From Armillaria gallica (lineage: Eukaryota > Basidiomycota > Agaricomycetes > Agaricales > Physalacriaceae), in NCBI GenBank assembly GCA_037576215.1, contig JBANDB010000008.1:1054001-1118000 (forward strand): a stretch of 64,000 bases of DNA, given 5' to 3'. Shown piece by piece: positions 12,250 through 25,033 of this stretch. The translations under genes were made by a program, and so were the position numbers. Within the stretch, counting starts at the first letter, position 1; each line of letters begins with the position of its first letter. The notes under the pieces were generated by a model that was given only the letters and a program-made list of their open reading frames with translations, made no database searches and was not told the origin of the DNA.

Positions 12250-13185
12250 TTTAGAGATACGCGTGCTAGAGTAAACTTGATGAAAGCTTGGTGTTCAGCT
12301 TGAAGCAGAGAAGAATTTCTCGTAGTGACTCAGTAAGAAAATCTGGTCGGATGCTGTATGACTTTCAACAATTCAATTGTCGATTGAACTGACTAGAGGA
12401 CCAGATAGTTAATAGGACATCGACATGGGTTGGAGACCTATTCGATGAGCATGATAAGTTCTCTGCTCGGTCACGATAGAGTGACAACGGTCAAGCACGA
12501 AGGTTTCGTCGGAGATCGTCTACTGAGGGAGAAATAGGGTTGTCCTGTAGGCCGGGGTACCAATTAATGACAGAGGCGTAGCATCTAGCCGAACGGAATA
12601 CTCACCGACTGGCCCCGGACATGGCCGGTCAAGAGTTTGTCCCGCCTCATCATCATCTCATCCCAGCTATCGATACCGTATCTTGGAGGCTAAAATGCAT
12701 TCGGAAAATTGAGCATCGTCGTTGAGGAAGCAGTATATCCACTGACTTTGCCAAGGTTTTGGAAACGCTGGGATGCTGAAAAGAGTGTGCCCGCCGCGCT
12801 AATCATAACAGTAGCGATCGCTATATGTCATGAATGAGTGTGCTGCAAATGATATCTGGAAGTGGTGCCCATACCGAACGGAAGTACTGCTTCCCATGGA
12901 ACTGGCATGGTGGGCGGAAGAACGTTGAAGTTTGGCCGTGTTTGTATCACCGGGAGCGTCCGCCCGCACCTTGCGGTAGTAACGCCGCGCAACCGAAGAC
13001 GCTCTCCGTCTCTATCTGTGATAGTGCAGAAAATTTGGCTATTGTATCTTGTAACTAAGAACAAAATCGGTGGTAATACTGGCTAATCAGGGTTTAAGGG
13101 TATATGAAAAAATAAAGATACTATAGGCTACAGTAATCGTTAACGTTCTTGAAATTACTAGTCTGAAGCTGGTCCGAAGAAAACA
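12250..13185. other. Intergenic, no gene recognised
   Basis: Between two genes whose 3' ends converge. Overlapping short ORFs at 12828-13064 on both strands have no recognisable motifs. Nothing resembling a tRNA or 5S rRNA was found on reading. Confidence 0.5.
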
Positions 13186-14802
13186 TTATTCGTTATTTTG
13201 GGGCACATAAAAGTCCATCAGCAATAATTCTGGGTCAAGGGGGCCAGTCTCTGACATGTCGATGTTCGACAAGTCCAAAGTTGTTGCTCCAAACTCTAGC
13301 TGTAGAGCGTTTTGGAGTCCTGGAGAGTAATGGAGATCGGATGACGCCGTCTGGAGGATCGGGTTATAGTCTAGTGGCAGTTGGTAGGGCTCGTGATTTT
13401 CTGGGGTGTAGCTAGAGCTGCTACTGAAAGGAGGCACGCCTTGAGGAGAGATGTCGTGATTCACTTGATTAACTCCTGCAGAATATGGATTACGACGGTT
13501 GTTGAGAAATGACTGATCATAGTCTGTACTGCGTCTTGCACTGTGTATCAGCTGTCCAGTAGCAATGTCCGAAGGATGTATGAGGGAGGGGTTGGGGGGA
13601 CTACTCAGAGCACTGAGGGACCCGGCCCAAGGATTGTCCAGGTTCGGAGACGTGAATGATCCACAATATTGACCCATCTCGGTAGTAGGGTAAGAATGCA
13701 AGGAAGAGGATGCGGTGTCATAAACGTCAACAAAAGATGTTTGAGGGATAGACGGAAACGACGTCGTAGGGGGTGACTGAAGGCTTGTTTCAGAGGCGCT
13801 GTATACCGAACTTGGGCTGAAAGCCGAGACCGAAGGCATCGAGGCAGCAAAAAGAGAAGGCGGCGCTGACATGTTTGAATAATTCGAATCGTTAGGCAGA
13901 TAATGAAATGGTTGAGAATGCCCGCTGAGGTCGTTAGAGGGGAAGGGTAAGGCAGAATCCCCATGTAATGTGATGCGTCTTTGTCTTTTCAGGGATTCTA
14001 TCGCGTGTGGAACCAGAGGGTCGGAATAATCAGATAGCTCGTGGTTCTGCCTGTCGTAGACAGGAGATGACAAGGAACTTCCGTGCAATGTGATCCGACG
14101 GGGTCTTTGCAAAGGCGGGGTTACATATGGCAATGGAGACCGCGCGTCATGCATTCCATCCAACATCATAGGAGAGTACATTTTGAAACGTGAGCTCCGA
14201 GATACACCATGGGAGGATCTTGTACGAAATATCAGACACTGTTTCTGAAGCGAAAGACTTGACGAGCAGACCTTGCGCCTCTTGGCATGAGATGGAAAGA
14301 GCTATCATGCTGTCCGTATTCCGGTCCCAAGGCAAAGTAGTCGGAGCGAATACTTTCCGTCCCTGAATTGAAACCGTCTAGATCGATTTGGCAAAGGTTT
14401 TCAGCCAAAGCTGAAGGGAATAACTAACCTTCCTGGGAGATGTTTGATCGAGCAATCGCAGGTGCCAGAGACGTCGATGTCGTTCTCGCTTGGGAATCCC
14501 AGTCGAAGGTATGGGACTGAATGTTGGGCTGCCCTTGGACCCTTGAAGCCGAACGCCTGTTTGCGTGTCGCCAAACGGTCTACGGGAAGGTTTAGATGCA
14601 GAAAACATCATGAGCATTGACGACACGAACCATGCACTCGGTCTGAGCTTTGGGAGCCTTCGAAGCCTTGGGTTTCGTTGTCGGTTCTAAACAATGAAGT
14701 CAATGATGCGCCACACTTCCGAAAATCATGCTGATCCCCCTTACCACTAGGTTTAGCGCTCTTGCGAGAGATTTCGTCTTCCCCGGCATTTCGGCGTTTC
14801 AT
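13186..14802 (-). CDS. Low-complexity, probably nuclear protein with internal RITLHG repeat
   Basis: Rebuilt from five exons: ATG at 14802 (first exon 14745-14802), then introns whose removal keeps one frame down to the stop at 13186. The N-terminus is Lys/Arg-rich (MKRRNAGEDE, then a KPKASKAPKAQ stretch), compatible with nuclear import. The last exon is Ser/Pro/Tyr/Asn-rich and low in Lys. It ends in an acidic hydrophobic stretch (LDLSNIDMSETGPLDPELLLMDF) like a transcription-activation region. Two copies of an RRITLHG motif, preceded by basic residues, lie about 35 residues apart early in the last exon. No DNA-binding domain was recognised. A transcriptional regulator is a reasonable but unproven guess. 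Confidence 0.6.
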
Positions 14803-16109
14803 CCGATGTAGGATGCAGAGAAATTCTGGTGAAGCTGGACCGTAACCTACCCAGCAGGCGCGTTACGCATATATACTTGGGATGGAGTGCGCATGTTAGC
14901 GCGTGTACTGCGGTTGCCCGTATCGCATAGGCGGTGGCCATCTAGTCCCACCGTAACATAGCCCTACCCCTGATTACGGACGACGAGTAGTAGCGCAATG
15001 AGATCATTTCGGGGCGGGTTGGTGACGTTGATCACGATCGTGCGGTTTGTGTTGAGTTTGTGCTTGTTTACATACGAAAGATGTGATCACTTGCCTCTTT
15101 GGGAGGGAGATGCCTTCACCCAACTTTCAAAGCTTCATTCATAGTTTTGAGGGCAAAAATGTGCTTTCTGCTTAGAGACCAGGGGCGACGGAGATTTACG
15201 CGGCAATGTCGTGTTGTCTAAAATTAAATCTAATACTTGAGGCAGTTGTTGATAGATCCGGGGAGCTTGGTGCCAATCCGAGGTAAGTACGGCACGTTTT
15301 ATTAGTGAGCTGAGCATACAGAAAGATCTGATGATATGTGAGGTTTATCTACCTGTGCTTCCTTTCCCAAGAGATCTAGGAACCCGGTTTTACTTTTGTC
15401 CGTCCAAGCGTGGCGCAACACATACCTGCGCCAGAGTGCTTTCACGAAAATATCAACGCGTACAGATTAGTTCAAGACATATTTCTACACTGTCACCAAC
15501 CACCCTTTCACGTCGAGAGCTCATGTGAAGAGATTTAGCGCTTTTGCATGACTCGACGCCTGACTTGGACTCAAAACTGACTCGGTGTTCCTTTCCATTC
15601 TTCTCAGAATACTGATGTTGATAGAGTCATGGCTACTTGAGTCGGAAGCCTAGGCTATGGCCAAGTATGTCGAGGAAACACCGCCAGGTGCGCTTAGTGA
15701 TTGCGGCGTTCAATTGAACGGATGACATAACATCAGTCAGCTCCAAAAAACAGAGCCGGTCCTGGCATGGGCTTTCCGATGCTTTCACAGCCCTCCTCGT
15801 TCTTGGGGTGGTAGCACGCGGCGACAAAGACGCCTTCCTTCACCACAGCATCACTCCGACACGTAATACTATTACTAAATGCCCCGAGCTGAATGGCTTG
15901 ACGCCACACTTCCACTCCTCCGCGCGAACCTATTTAAATTTACCAGGAAACGGTTTGTTATCCCAACTCCAGAGATTTGTTAGCGTCGATAAATGATGTG
16001 AATGTCGTGCTATGGTTCCAAATGATTATGCGGTCGTGGTCCGTATGCTGTATGTATATATATGTATAGTTACATGAAATGAAGAAATGAAACAAAAAAA
16101 GTGCGATCA
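14803..16109. other. Intergenic with one weak cysteine-containing ORF
   Basis: No confident gene. At 15733-15915 on the minus strand a short open frame (with VVKEGVFVAACYHPKN and GPALFFGAD) reads like a real C-terminal exon. It opens right after a possible intron acceptor near 15930, but I found no upstream exon with a start. It may be a gene fragment. The stretch 15990-16109 is AT-rich 3' flank of the next gene. Confidence 0.35.
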
Positions 16110-18078
16110 TCACCATCTCGCAGCTGGACGACGACCCCTCAGCGTTTCTTGAGAAGCCGAGTTCAAATTATTGTCTGAAAGCTCGGACCCAGACGTAGCA
16201 CCGGCCCGCAATCGTGAAGAGGACCGGATAGTGCTGGAACGCGGTGGTGCACCTTTGCCTTTACGCTGACTAGTAATCTTTGTAGAGGGAGAATCGACCT
16301 TTCGTCTCTTCAGTTTTGGTTGCGTCGCGTTTCCGTTCAAACTGCCTTCCCTTTCTGAGGCAGCCTCGGAATTGCCCTCCGACTGCTCGTGCTCGGACTC
16401 GAGGGCGGGTTTGAGTGTTTGGCGCCGTCTAGCGACTACGACGCGTCTCCGAGGTTGAATAACGATATCTCGTTTTTGAACAGTACGGCGAGATAGGGGA
16501 GATGCTCTTGTGCGCGTTTTCTTTTGGATCCCTGGAGAGAAACTCCGAGGAAGTGCGCGTTTCTTGCTAGCTACTGGCGGAGCCTGTTGAGGTAAAGACT
16601 CGGAGAACGAGGCTTCGGAAGAAGTAGGAGTATGAAGAGAAGATCCGTTGTCTGTTGTGCTCAAGGCGGTGGGGGAAGTGGCGCCAGATGATATATCATC
16701 ATCAGACTCAAATACCAATGGTCGTATAGGGCGCCTGCCCGGACGTGATCTGAACGTGTTCGTAGGAGGAGGGAGAGGGGTCCCTAGCGTTATGTTAAAA
16801 TCGTCTTCGTCGTCCTCGCCCATCGACACATCAACGGACATGGGCGAGTTTTCATCATCATCATTATCATCGAGAACCTGGTTTTGATCGGTGTTGTCGC
16901 TCGAGAGTTCTGCGAGGTTAGGTTCCATAGACGCCCGCGAAATCAAGAGCGACTGCTCAAAATCCTGTTGCCGCAGTGTTTGGTCGCCTTCGTTGTCTGC
17001 AAAGGAGAGCATAACGGCTGATATGTTTGGAAGAGTATTGGTAGGAAGGAGGGGTGTTGCGGGATACGCGGATGGGAACGCAGGATACTGTCGCCATTCT
17101 TCCATCTGCATTAATTCCTGTACAGTGTATTCAGAGATGATATCTGGTAAACCATCGTATCGATTAACATCTGAGGTAGGTTCCGGGGTGATTTTCTCCT
17201 CTGATGAATCCCTATAAGAGGATGGTGGAGGATACCAGACTTGATGCGATGCTACGGAAGCGACGGACGGTTTGACGGATGGGTCCAGAGCGAAATCGGG
17301 CCGGGGGGCAGCGTTCACTTTTTGGCCCACGCTTTCCTTCAATATCTTGGATGAATCAGCGATGGCGGTGGCATGCGATACATCCACATTGAGCAAAGTG
17401 GATGTCGAAGAGAAAGCACTTCGCATGGATGGGGTGGTCGCGGTAGCCCTATCACGCGGTGTGGGAAGGACCTGCTGTCGAACAGCGGCATCGAAATATC
17501 GACCCAAACTTGAGGAACGTATGTGATACCACCAAATATGTATGTACTGAATCGGAAAAGTCGACAAAACAAATATGATGTCGCCAAACATGCGTGCTAG
17601 ATCCAGTAGAGCATCGACAGATGCCGTGTATGGTTTTAGAAGGGGCCGTATGACGTGCAGGTAAATAGGTTCAGCACCCTGAGGCAAGGCGATCAGATAT
17701 AAGTGGTCGATCAAAACCAAGGGTTACACACCTTCGCACGAGTTACCAGCAGGAACAGAAGAGTAAGGGCCTTGACTTCGTCGTAGAAAGGAATGAACAA
17801 CGAGAAGATGCCCTCGAGAAAACGCTCATATGCCATGAAACAGCACTATCTTGTGACTTAATACGAGTCCAGATCAAGGAAAGGTAGAATCATACCCAAA
17901 CAATCCATACCGCTAAGCAGCCCTTCATATCCCGTTTCCGTTGCTGCATGGCTCGTGCACTCGGCAGTCCGCCATTACGTGAAGACCGGGAGGGTGGTGG
18001 CAATTTCAGAGTTTTGAAAGTATCAAAGGTGTTCTGAAACAGCACTATGTGCCGAAGTATTTCGACGAAAAGTGGCAT
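16110..18078 (-). CDS. TB2/DP1/HVA22 (REEP/Yop1) family ER protein with long disordered tail
   Basis: Three exons: ATG at 18078, an intron after VWIVW, and a second intron before GAEPIYLHV. The N-terminal 130 or so residues carry the REEP/Yop1 pattern: basic QRKRDMKGCLAVWIVW leading into a hydrophobic hairpin, FIPFYDEVKALTLLFLLV, then GAEPIYLHVIRPLLKPY. Such proteins wedge into and curve tubular ER membrane. The last 400 residues are predicted-disordered, with acidic runs (DDNDDDEN, EDDEDDF) and Arg/Lys/Ser-rich blocks, as I recall for mushroom members of this family. Yeast Yop1 is far shorter. It is divergently oriented from BUD31, with about 630 bp between starts; that gap holds a GC dinucleotide run near 18576 and no other gene. 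Confidence 0.85.
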
Positions 18079-18707
18079 GGCTGACAAACAGTCGAGCGAT
18101 CTGGCCTGCAAACGATGGACCAGAGAAGGAGAGGACTCTAAATCCTAGAAAAAGGTTACAGGAAGACACCGAGAAAAGTGCAGGACAACGCGTGTTGTGC
18201 TAGGGCAACGACAGGCAACGATACCTGAAGGGCAGGCAGAAAGTTCATTGAGAAGCTTGTTATGTCTGTAGATCTGAACGCGTTCAGCCACGAGGTGATC
18301 ACGTAATCATTGCCCTCTGCGGACGGCAACTCGGGTCCTAACCAATTTGGGTAGTTAACCTAGACAACCGGCACCGTTTTTCGCCACCCTTCAAAATATG
18401 AGTGATGCATTAAAATTTAGTCCTTAATGGAAGTAGCTTTTGGAACTGAGGCCGTGGGAAGCGAAACCCGTCAATGACTGTTTCAGAGTGGCGCCGACGC
18501 AATGCCGATGACCCAGAGCTTTTTGAGTTCGGCCTCCTCCGTGCCAAAGCGACGGCTTACGAAAGTCGGAACCTTGCAACGCGCGCGCGCGCCGCCCGTT
18601 CGGGATCGTCGGTTAGGTAGATTGATCGCCGAGCTCACATGATTTTGTTTGCTTGCGTTATTCAACTTATTGCCGTTATTGCCGCACACAGCTCTGTTCA
18701 CACCGTC

Positions 18708-19356
18708 ATGCCAAAGATTCGGACTACACGAACCAAGAAGCCTCCAGAGGGTTACGAGGAAATTGAAGCGGTATGCGAGAATTATATTTTCCTTTGTGTT
18801 ACTTAAAACGTTCGAAGGTTCTCGATGACTACGCAAAGAAAATGCGGGACGCTGAAAACGAAACCCACGAAGGCAAACGGAGAGCCGAATCACTATGGCC
18901 TATCATGCGCATCTCGCATACTCGTTCTCGATACATCTACGAACTCTATTACAAACGAGAAGCTATCTCAAGGAACTCTATGACTGGTTACTCAAGGAGG
19001 GCTACGCTGACGCAAAGTGAGTTACTACAGTCTCCCATTCAAACATTCATTTATGCCACGGGGTCCAGTCTCATTGCCAAGTGGAAGAAAACTGGCTACG
19101 AAAAGCTATGCTGTATCCGGTGCATCCAGACGAGGGTGAGTGCCTTTTTCATTGATCAAATGACGGCCTTGATTCAGGCATTAATTTAGGATATGAATTA
19201 CCAAGGTTCAACTTGCATATGCAGGGTCCCAAAGGCACAAGTTCGGTCAGGCACTATTGTCGAATGTGTTCATTGTGGTGCGTTAACCTGGTGGACTTCA
19301 ATGATACCTAACTGATTCGCCGTCCAGGATGTCGTGGCTGTAGTTCGGATTCATAG
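18708..19356 (+). CDS. BUD31: Pre-mRNA splicing factor BUD31 (G10 protein)
   Basis: Component of the activated spliceosome (Prp19-associated/SF3b region), acting in the nucleus. Five exons splice in frame to a protein near the usual 145 residues. Family signatures are near complete: MPKIRT start, [60 protein letters not shown] and the C-terminal zinc-cluster Cys set ([26 protein letters not shown]). The donors are all strong GTATG/GTGAG types. Nothing appears broken. One of the safest calls in the window. Confidence 0.97.
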
Positions 19357-19756
19357 CCTGCTGGTTTCTTTGCTGCTTCATCGCTCATTTGCCTGTTACC
19401 TATGTAAATTCTGTAGTAGAGGTTGTATCATATCATCCGAATGTGTTCCGTGAAGCCGCCATCACCAGACTTTGATGTTGATAAGGTGGATTTCAGTGGA
19501 TGTCTCATTGGTATGTATGTCCTATCTCATAGGCTATAGCGCCCACGGCGATGGAGGCCAGTTTCCTGACTACTTAAAATTGCAATATGGTTCCTCCATT
19601 CCACTAACGGCGGAGCATAGCCAGGAGTTTACATCAAATTTGGTAATAATAGGGCCTTCTGTGATCAGAAATCTATAGGGGCCGCGCTCCTATAATAATC
19701 AGACCGAGACAAGATCTTACCTAGCACTTTACCCCCATCATTCTTTCTGGCGCACC

Positions 19757-22739
19757 ATGGGTGAATTTTCACGTAGAACACTCGAAGTAGCCAGGTCGTT
19801 GGTGGGCAGAGCAGCTTCCGGGCAGGTTCGTGTTCGCTTCATACAGACTTGGGGGTTTGCTCATCATGTCTTGGTTTCATAGGGTGGAGTGTTCTCTGGC
19901 GACAATCCCTCTAAATACAACGCGAACGACCCCATTCGCTTGTGGGTTATTCAACTAGGTGCGCCCTTTGCTATGGACAATTATTCTTACCTGACGCATT
20001 GCCAGTGATAATCATTTCGATGACCCAGTTTCTCGCGCTCATATTTTCACGTATTCGCCAACCCCGCGTGATTGCTGAAGTCATTGGCGGCGTTTTTCTT
20101 GGACCAACGGTTATGGGACGAATCCCAGGCTTCAACAACGCCATCTTCCCAGGTTCGTGCGATTTTGAAACTATCATTACACCTATTCAATTCTCCTTTT
20201 ATTTAGAGGCCGGCAATGCCCCGCTTACCCTCACGGCCAACATCGGCTTAGTCCTGTTCCTGTTTTTGGTCGGCCTTGAAATTGACACGCGCCTTATGAA
20301 GAGGAACATCAAAGCCGCAGTTTCCGTCTCCGTCGCAGGCTTGTTATTACCTCTTGGGCTAGGCGCTGCACTTGGCGTAGGCGTATACCGCGAATTCATA
20401 AACCCAAGCGTCAACTTTGGTTACTTTGTCCTCTTCACCGCGGTTGCTGTTGGTATCACCGCGTTCCCGGTTTTATGTCGTATACTTACGGAGTTAAAAC
20501 TCCTGGATACAACTGTCGGAGTGGTGACCCTATCTGCAGGAGTCGGTAATGACGTTGTTGGATGGATTCTGTTGGCTTTAACGGTTGCTCTCGTCAATGC
20601 TTCATCTGGCCTCACTGCGCTATGGGTATTACTCACTAGCGTCGGCTACGTAATATTCTTAATGTTCCCAGTTAAATGGGCGTACGTCTGGTTGTGCAGG
20701 AGGACAGGCAGCTTAGAGCAAGGGTCGCCGACGACGTTGACGATGACCGTAACTTTGCTTATCGTCTTCATATCTGCCTTCTTCACAGATATTATTGGAG
20801 TCCATGCTATCTTTGGTCAGCTTTGTCACAATTACCACCGACCGTTTGTTAATTTCACTCCGTGTCCACAGGTGGATTCTTAGCGGGCCTTATCGTTCCT
20901 CACGAAAATGGGTTCGCAATTTCCTTGGTGGAAAAGCTTGAAGACCTGGTCACCATTTTGTTCTTGCCTATCGTATGTGTTGAATCGTATTTCATATTAC
21001 TCTGGCTTATTTTTGCGGACAGTACTTCGCCTTATCTGGGTTGAGGACCAATCTTGGACTGCTCAACAATGGCATCACTTGGGGATACACTATCCTCATT
21101 TGCGTAGTCGCCTTCGCGTCCAAGTTCTTCGCATGTGGTGCAGCAGCATTTGCAAATGGTTTCAACTGGCGTGAAGCGGGAGCTATCGGATCTCTAATGA
21201 GCTGCAAAGGGTGAGTTGTCACCGTATCATCTGACGATCTCGACTCATTCTACGGACAGTCTAGTCGAGCTCATCGTACTCAACGTTGGCCTCCAGGCCG
21301 GCGTTTTGGACACTCGTACCTTCTCCATGTTCGTTGTCCACGCGATCATTTTGACATTCATCACGACGCCTCTTGTTTTGTTGTTTTACCCTTCGAGATT
21401 CCGTATTCGCGCTTCTGGAGGCAGAGATGTGGCCAAAATTGGAGGGGGAATCGAAGCTGGTTTGCCTCGCAAGTCTTCCTCTGACGATGGAGTGAGGACC
21501 AGGTTTGCGGTTGTGCTAGACAAGATTGAACAGCTCCCGGCTGTGATGACGCTGTCTCAGCTCTTGCAGCCATATTCCGCTTCAACAGATACTTTCGTCC
21601 CCTCGTCTGACGAGAAAGGGACCTCTCTTATAGAGCGAAGTCCCAGCCCGCTACCTCAGATGTCCATTGATGCTCTTCGCCTCATCGAGCTTACCAACCG
21701 TACCTCGGCCGTGATGCAGTCTACAGGATCGGAGGCCTTGTTGCAGAGCGACTCCATTGTGTCTATCTTCCGCACGTTTGGGCGCCTTAACCGACTGGTG
21801 GTTTCCGCCGCCCTCTCTGTCACTCCCTACGATGAATTCCCGACTGCCATTTCCAACCACGTTATTGGTTCTGACTCCCAAATGGTCATTCTTCCGTGGT
21901 CTCGTGGTCCTGGTGCCATTGCAGCATCATCGGATGACGATGGCAAAACTGGAGGCGCACGTAATCCTTTCGACGGCGTCTTCCAAAAGTCATATACCCA
22001 AGATCAGACAAGCTCTGTCGTATACTCGGAGCTTATACGCAAGGTTTTCCTTAGCTGCCCCACCGACGTAGCGTTGTTCGTTGATCGTGGCCTGAGTCAT
22101 GGGCCCAATCAGCAGCTCATTCTACCCTTCTTTGGAGGTCCCGACGATAGATTAGCGCTGCAGTTCTTGGTACAGCTGTGTGGGAATAGCGGGGTGAAAG
22201 GCACTGTGGTTTGGATAACCAAGACAGATAATGCCTTGACGCCTACAAGCACTATAGGAGATGATGTCAAGAAGCCGTTGGAGGATGCGGGTAGGACGGG
22301 TACTGCGCACCTGACTGTTGCCGCTGCGGATACGATGTATGGATACCAGAACACACAAACTAGGCTAGCGAGCGACACGGCGGATAACTTGATTTGGAAC
22401 AAGTATACCTCGACCCCGTTGTCTGGCCATACGCCGGCCATTGCATCTGCGCTTTCTCGGATAACGTTCACGACACAAGAGGCTCACGAACCGCTGCATG
22501 CTGTCTTGGACCTCGTCAATGCGGGGCGCAGTGGACCGAACGTTATCGTCGTGATGGGCAGGTCAAGGCGCATGGCTGTAGAGTCACACAAGAAGGAACT
22601 GACGAAGATCGTGGCGGAGAAGGGTGGCTCGATTGGATCGTCTGTCGCCAAAACTTTAGGTGATGTCGGTGCTGCGCTTGTAGCTGACGGCGCCAGAGCC
22701 AGTCTGCTGGTTGTCCAGGCTGCTATTGCTACCTCATGA
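19757..22739 (+). CDS. KHA1: K+/H+ antiporter, CPA2 family (Kha1-like)
   Basis: Monovalent cation/proton exchanger of an internal membrane (Golgi in yeast). The first exons are 19757-19825, 19883-19958 and 20006-20152; further introns follow VHAIFG, the FLPI block and CKG. The N-terminal half has about 12 hydrophobic segments with the CPA2 landmarks QPRVIAEVIGGVFLGPTVMG, FLFLVGLEID and a GVGNDVVGWILLAL segment carrying the paired Asn-Asp exchange site. The C-terminal 450 residues are soluble and long, as in fungal Kha1 proteins, with a universal-stress-like region near the end. Start: first ATG ahead of the DNPSKYNANDPIRLW lead-in. No broken residues seen. Confidence 0.92.
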
Positions 22740-23800
22740 GTTTACGAGAGTCGATATCTTTCTCCGGCGTTGGGGCTATCATATGCATACCATGACTTGA
22801 TGTTCTATTGTTATGAATAACGACTCCTTTACATTACTGTATAACATATATGAAATAACGACGATGCCAGGGTTTCTTGCAAACCTTGAAGGATAGCTTA
22901 CACTCGTAGAATCCTCGAGTCTGAGTCGTTGATGCAGCCGGTAGCTGGGCGTTTTAAATGGTCCATTGTTTGAAGTTTGAATATAATGTTATACACCATC
23001 TACGCAGGTATAGATGCCGTCACTTTTGGACGCCCGTATAAACGGGATTTTCCACTTCGTGTATCGGCTTCTTGCCATCTGGCGTTCCGGGGATAGTCTT
23101 GAGCAAGCCCTGCAGATACACGTTAAAAAACTAAGTGATCCACAACGAAGGACGACCTGACCAGCTTCTCAAACATGCAAGAATTCAGCGCCCGTTCGGG
23201 TTTGCGACACATGTAGTATTCCTGAGTATCCGTCAATTATGGTCCAATAGTCCAGAACACCGAGACCGAACCTGGTTATTTCGCTCCAGGCAGTTCCAGT
23301 GGGTTTCGAATTGCTTCGCACAGTTCTCTCGCATTTTCGTGAGCCTAAATTGTATTGGTCGGTCGATCCAGTGAAGCGGCGGAATAGTCAACGCACAAGT
23401 CAGCCGCACATCTCGTCACTCTCCTTCCCTCCTTTAAGCAATGAGCTGGGTCCCTGTTCTCCGCCTTACATAGCATGAAATCCTCTGCAGAAGAACAGGC
23501 CCAAGTACTTAGACACGTAGACAGACCCGACGAGTTTGGCACATACCATTGTACTCTTTGCAATGAGCCCCAATGAAAAACGCCGCGCTTTTCAGAGGAC
23601 CGCTGGTAGCGCCAATTTCTTCTACCTTTGGAAGTGAAGTCGTCTCTGCATCTACGAATTGACTCTGCGCCGTTGAGCTCATCGTCGTTAAAGGTGAACT
23701 GTCGGATATAACAGGCGCGGAGTCTGAAATTGCCGTCAGCCAATCGCCGTCTCCAAATTGAAAGGAAACCTTCGCGTCCTTCCCTCATTGCCGCGTAATC
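22740..23800. other. Intergenic, no gene recognised
   Basis: About 1 kb of mixed composition. Short ORFs at 23135-23374 (plus) and 23345-23788 (minus) lack motifs. The second overlaps the probable promoter of the gene starting at 23801. No RNA gene recognised. Confidence 0.5.
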
Positions 23801-24360
23801 ATGGTATGTTATAGTCTACTTCCCTCGATTCACGCGTTCTCACAAGATTTCGTAGCCCCCAAAGCAGCCGCCAAAAATCTACCAGCTCCTCTTGCGATCG
23901 CACAAAATGACCATCTTCTTGACGCGAACGCCAACGTCGACGGTGCAGGAAATCAAAGAAGAAGCCCTCTCTGCGCTGCTGTCCGATGTAAATCTGAACG
24001 ATGTACCCAAAGTTGCGGGTGTCGATGACTTTGAGATTTGCAAGCTCTTGAGAGGGAGGGATGCAGCGGGCCCGATTCCTCAATACGAGATACTGGACCA
24101 CTCGAAGGCGATCAAGGACTGTGGTATTCTGAATTGGGAGATACTGTACTTCCAGTTCCGTGACGAAGAGACTGGTAAGCATTCACTTGGTGCTGTCATG
24201 TATAGCTCTTTACCCTGCAATACAATCGTTTTCCCCGCTTCGTCTGGTAGGCGATCTGCAACCTGTGACGTTCATTCAGCCACCGACATTTGAGGAAGAA
24301 GATATACCTCCACCGCCATCTACATCTTTAAATAAGGGGAAGCGGAAAGCGGCAGACTAG
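23801..24360 (+). CDS. Small conserved fungal protein, function unknown
   Basis: Probable three-exon gene. Exon 1 may be just the ATG (23801-23803) followed by a GTATGT donor; the intron ends at 23885 and the protein continues LLLRSHKMTIFLTRTP. The next block (TVQEIKEEALSAL, DDFEICKLLRG, NWEILYFQFRDEETG) resembles a ubiquitin-like fold in length and pattern. After a second intron ending near 24250 comes GDLQPVTFIQPPTFEEED and a basic GKRKAAD tail. I recall a similar Agaricomycete family with no assigned role. If the ATG-only exon is wrong, the internal ATG at 23907 would start the protein. Confidence 0.65.
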
Positions 24361-24675
24361 GATGAGTACTGCGCTATTGCGCCAGGAGATACGCCTGTCC
24401 TAGTACTGTTTGTGTACCCAACTGCAGTCGGTCATCATAATCCTATGAGAGTCGAATTCCATCATGTACCACTACAAAACTTCACCGAGTACGAACTGTT
24501 ACTACGATGTATGTCTACGTTGTAATGAATATTATCAATTGCAAAGACTTGGATTTCAGTTCACTAGATTGCAAAAGCTAAAGAATTTGTACCCGCGAAA
24601 ACGGAGAAAACATACACAGGGCTACACGAAACTCTTCAGTTTTGTTATGAACAAGAATCACTGCATGGAGAATTG

Positions 24676-24818
24676 AATATTTTAGCGCAAGATATTGAAT
24701 TCTATGACTATTTTTTAATATATTGAAAATATTATTATTATGTAATATATTGGATATTTTCGATATCAATATCGTTTTAATATTCTAGAAATAGTTATAG
24801 GATTCAAGCTAAAATATT
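24676..24818. repeat. AT-rich element with 11-bp terminal inverted repeats
   Basis: The segment opens with AATATTTTAGC (24676-24686) and closes with its exact reverse complement (24808-24818). Between them is about 120 bp of almost pure A/T with further short palindromes. The size and ends suggest a miniature inverted-repeat element or a cruciform-forming 3' region. No target-site duplication is obvious. The surrounding stretch 24361-25033 has no gene. Confidence 0.45.
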
Positions 24819-25033
24819 GGATGTAGAGTAAGAAATCTCTAAATATTTCTACGCTTTTCTGAAAACTTTGTCTGCAGAAGTATTTTAGTAGACATACGCG
24901 CACGTGGCGGCCCCGCCAACTTTTGATCGCTTACATATTCGAAGTTCGGTTGCGACTTGCATCATCGCAGTCGCTGCGGCTTGCAGCCCTTTTTACAAGT
25001 TACCCTCACGATACCTTACGATCAGCGACGATA

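Noticed and set aside
12828..13064. Possible RNA gene or small protein in a GC-richer patch
   Set aside because: Neither 5S nor tRNA features (no box A/B pair, no cloverleaf) and no protein motif.
18570..18600. Run of alternating G and C near the BUD31 promoter
   Set aside because: Only a few dinucleotide units; too short to call a Z-DNA element or repeat.
18483..18893. Minus-strand 136-codon ORF over the BUD31 promoter and first exons
   Set aside because: Antisense to a certain gene and without motifs.
23345..24182. Minus-strand ORFs of 147 and 127 codons
   Set aside because: Opposite the small conserved gene and its promoter; no recognisable protein pattern.
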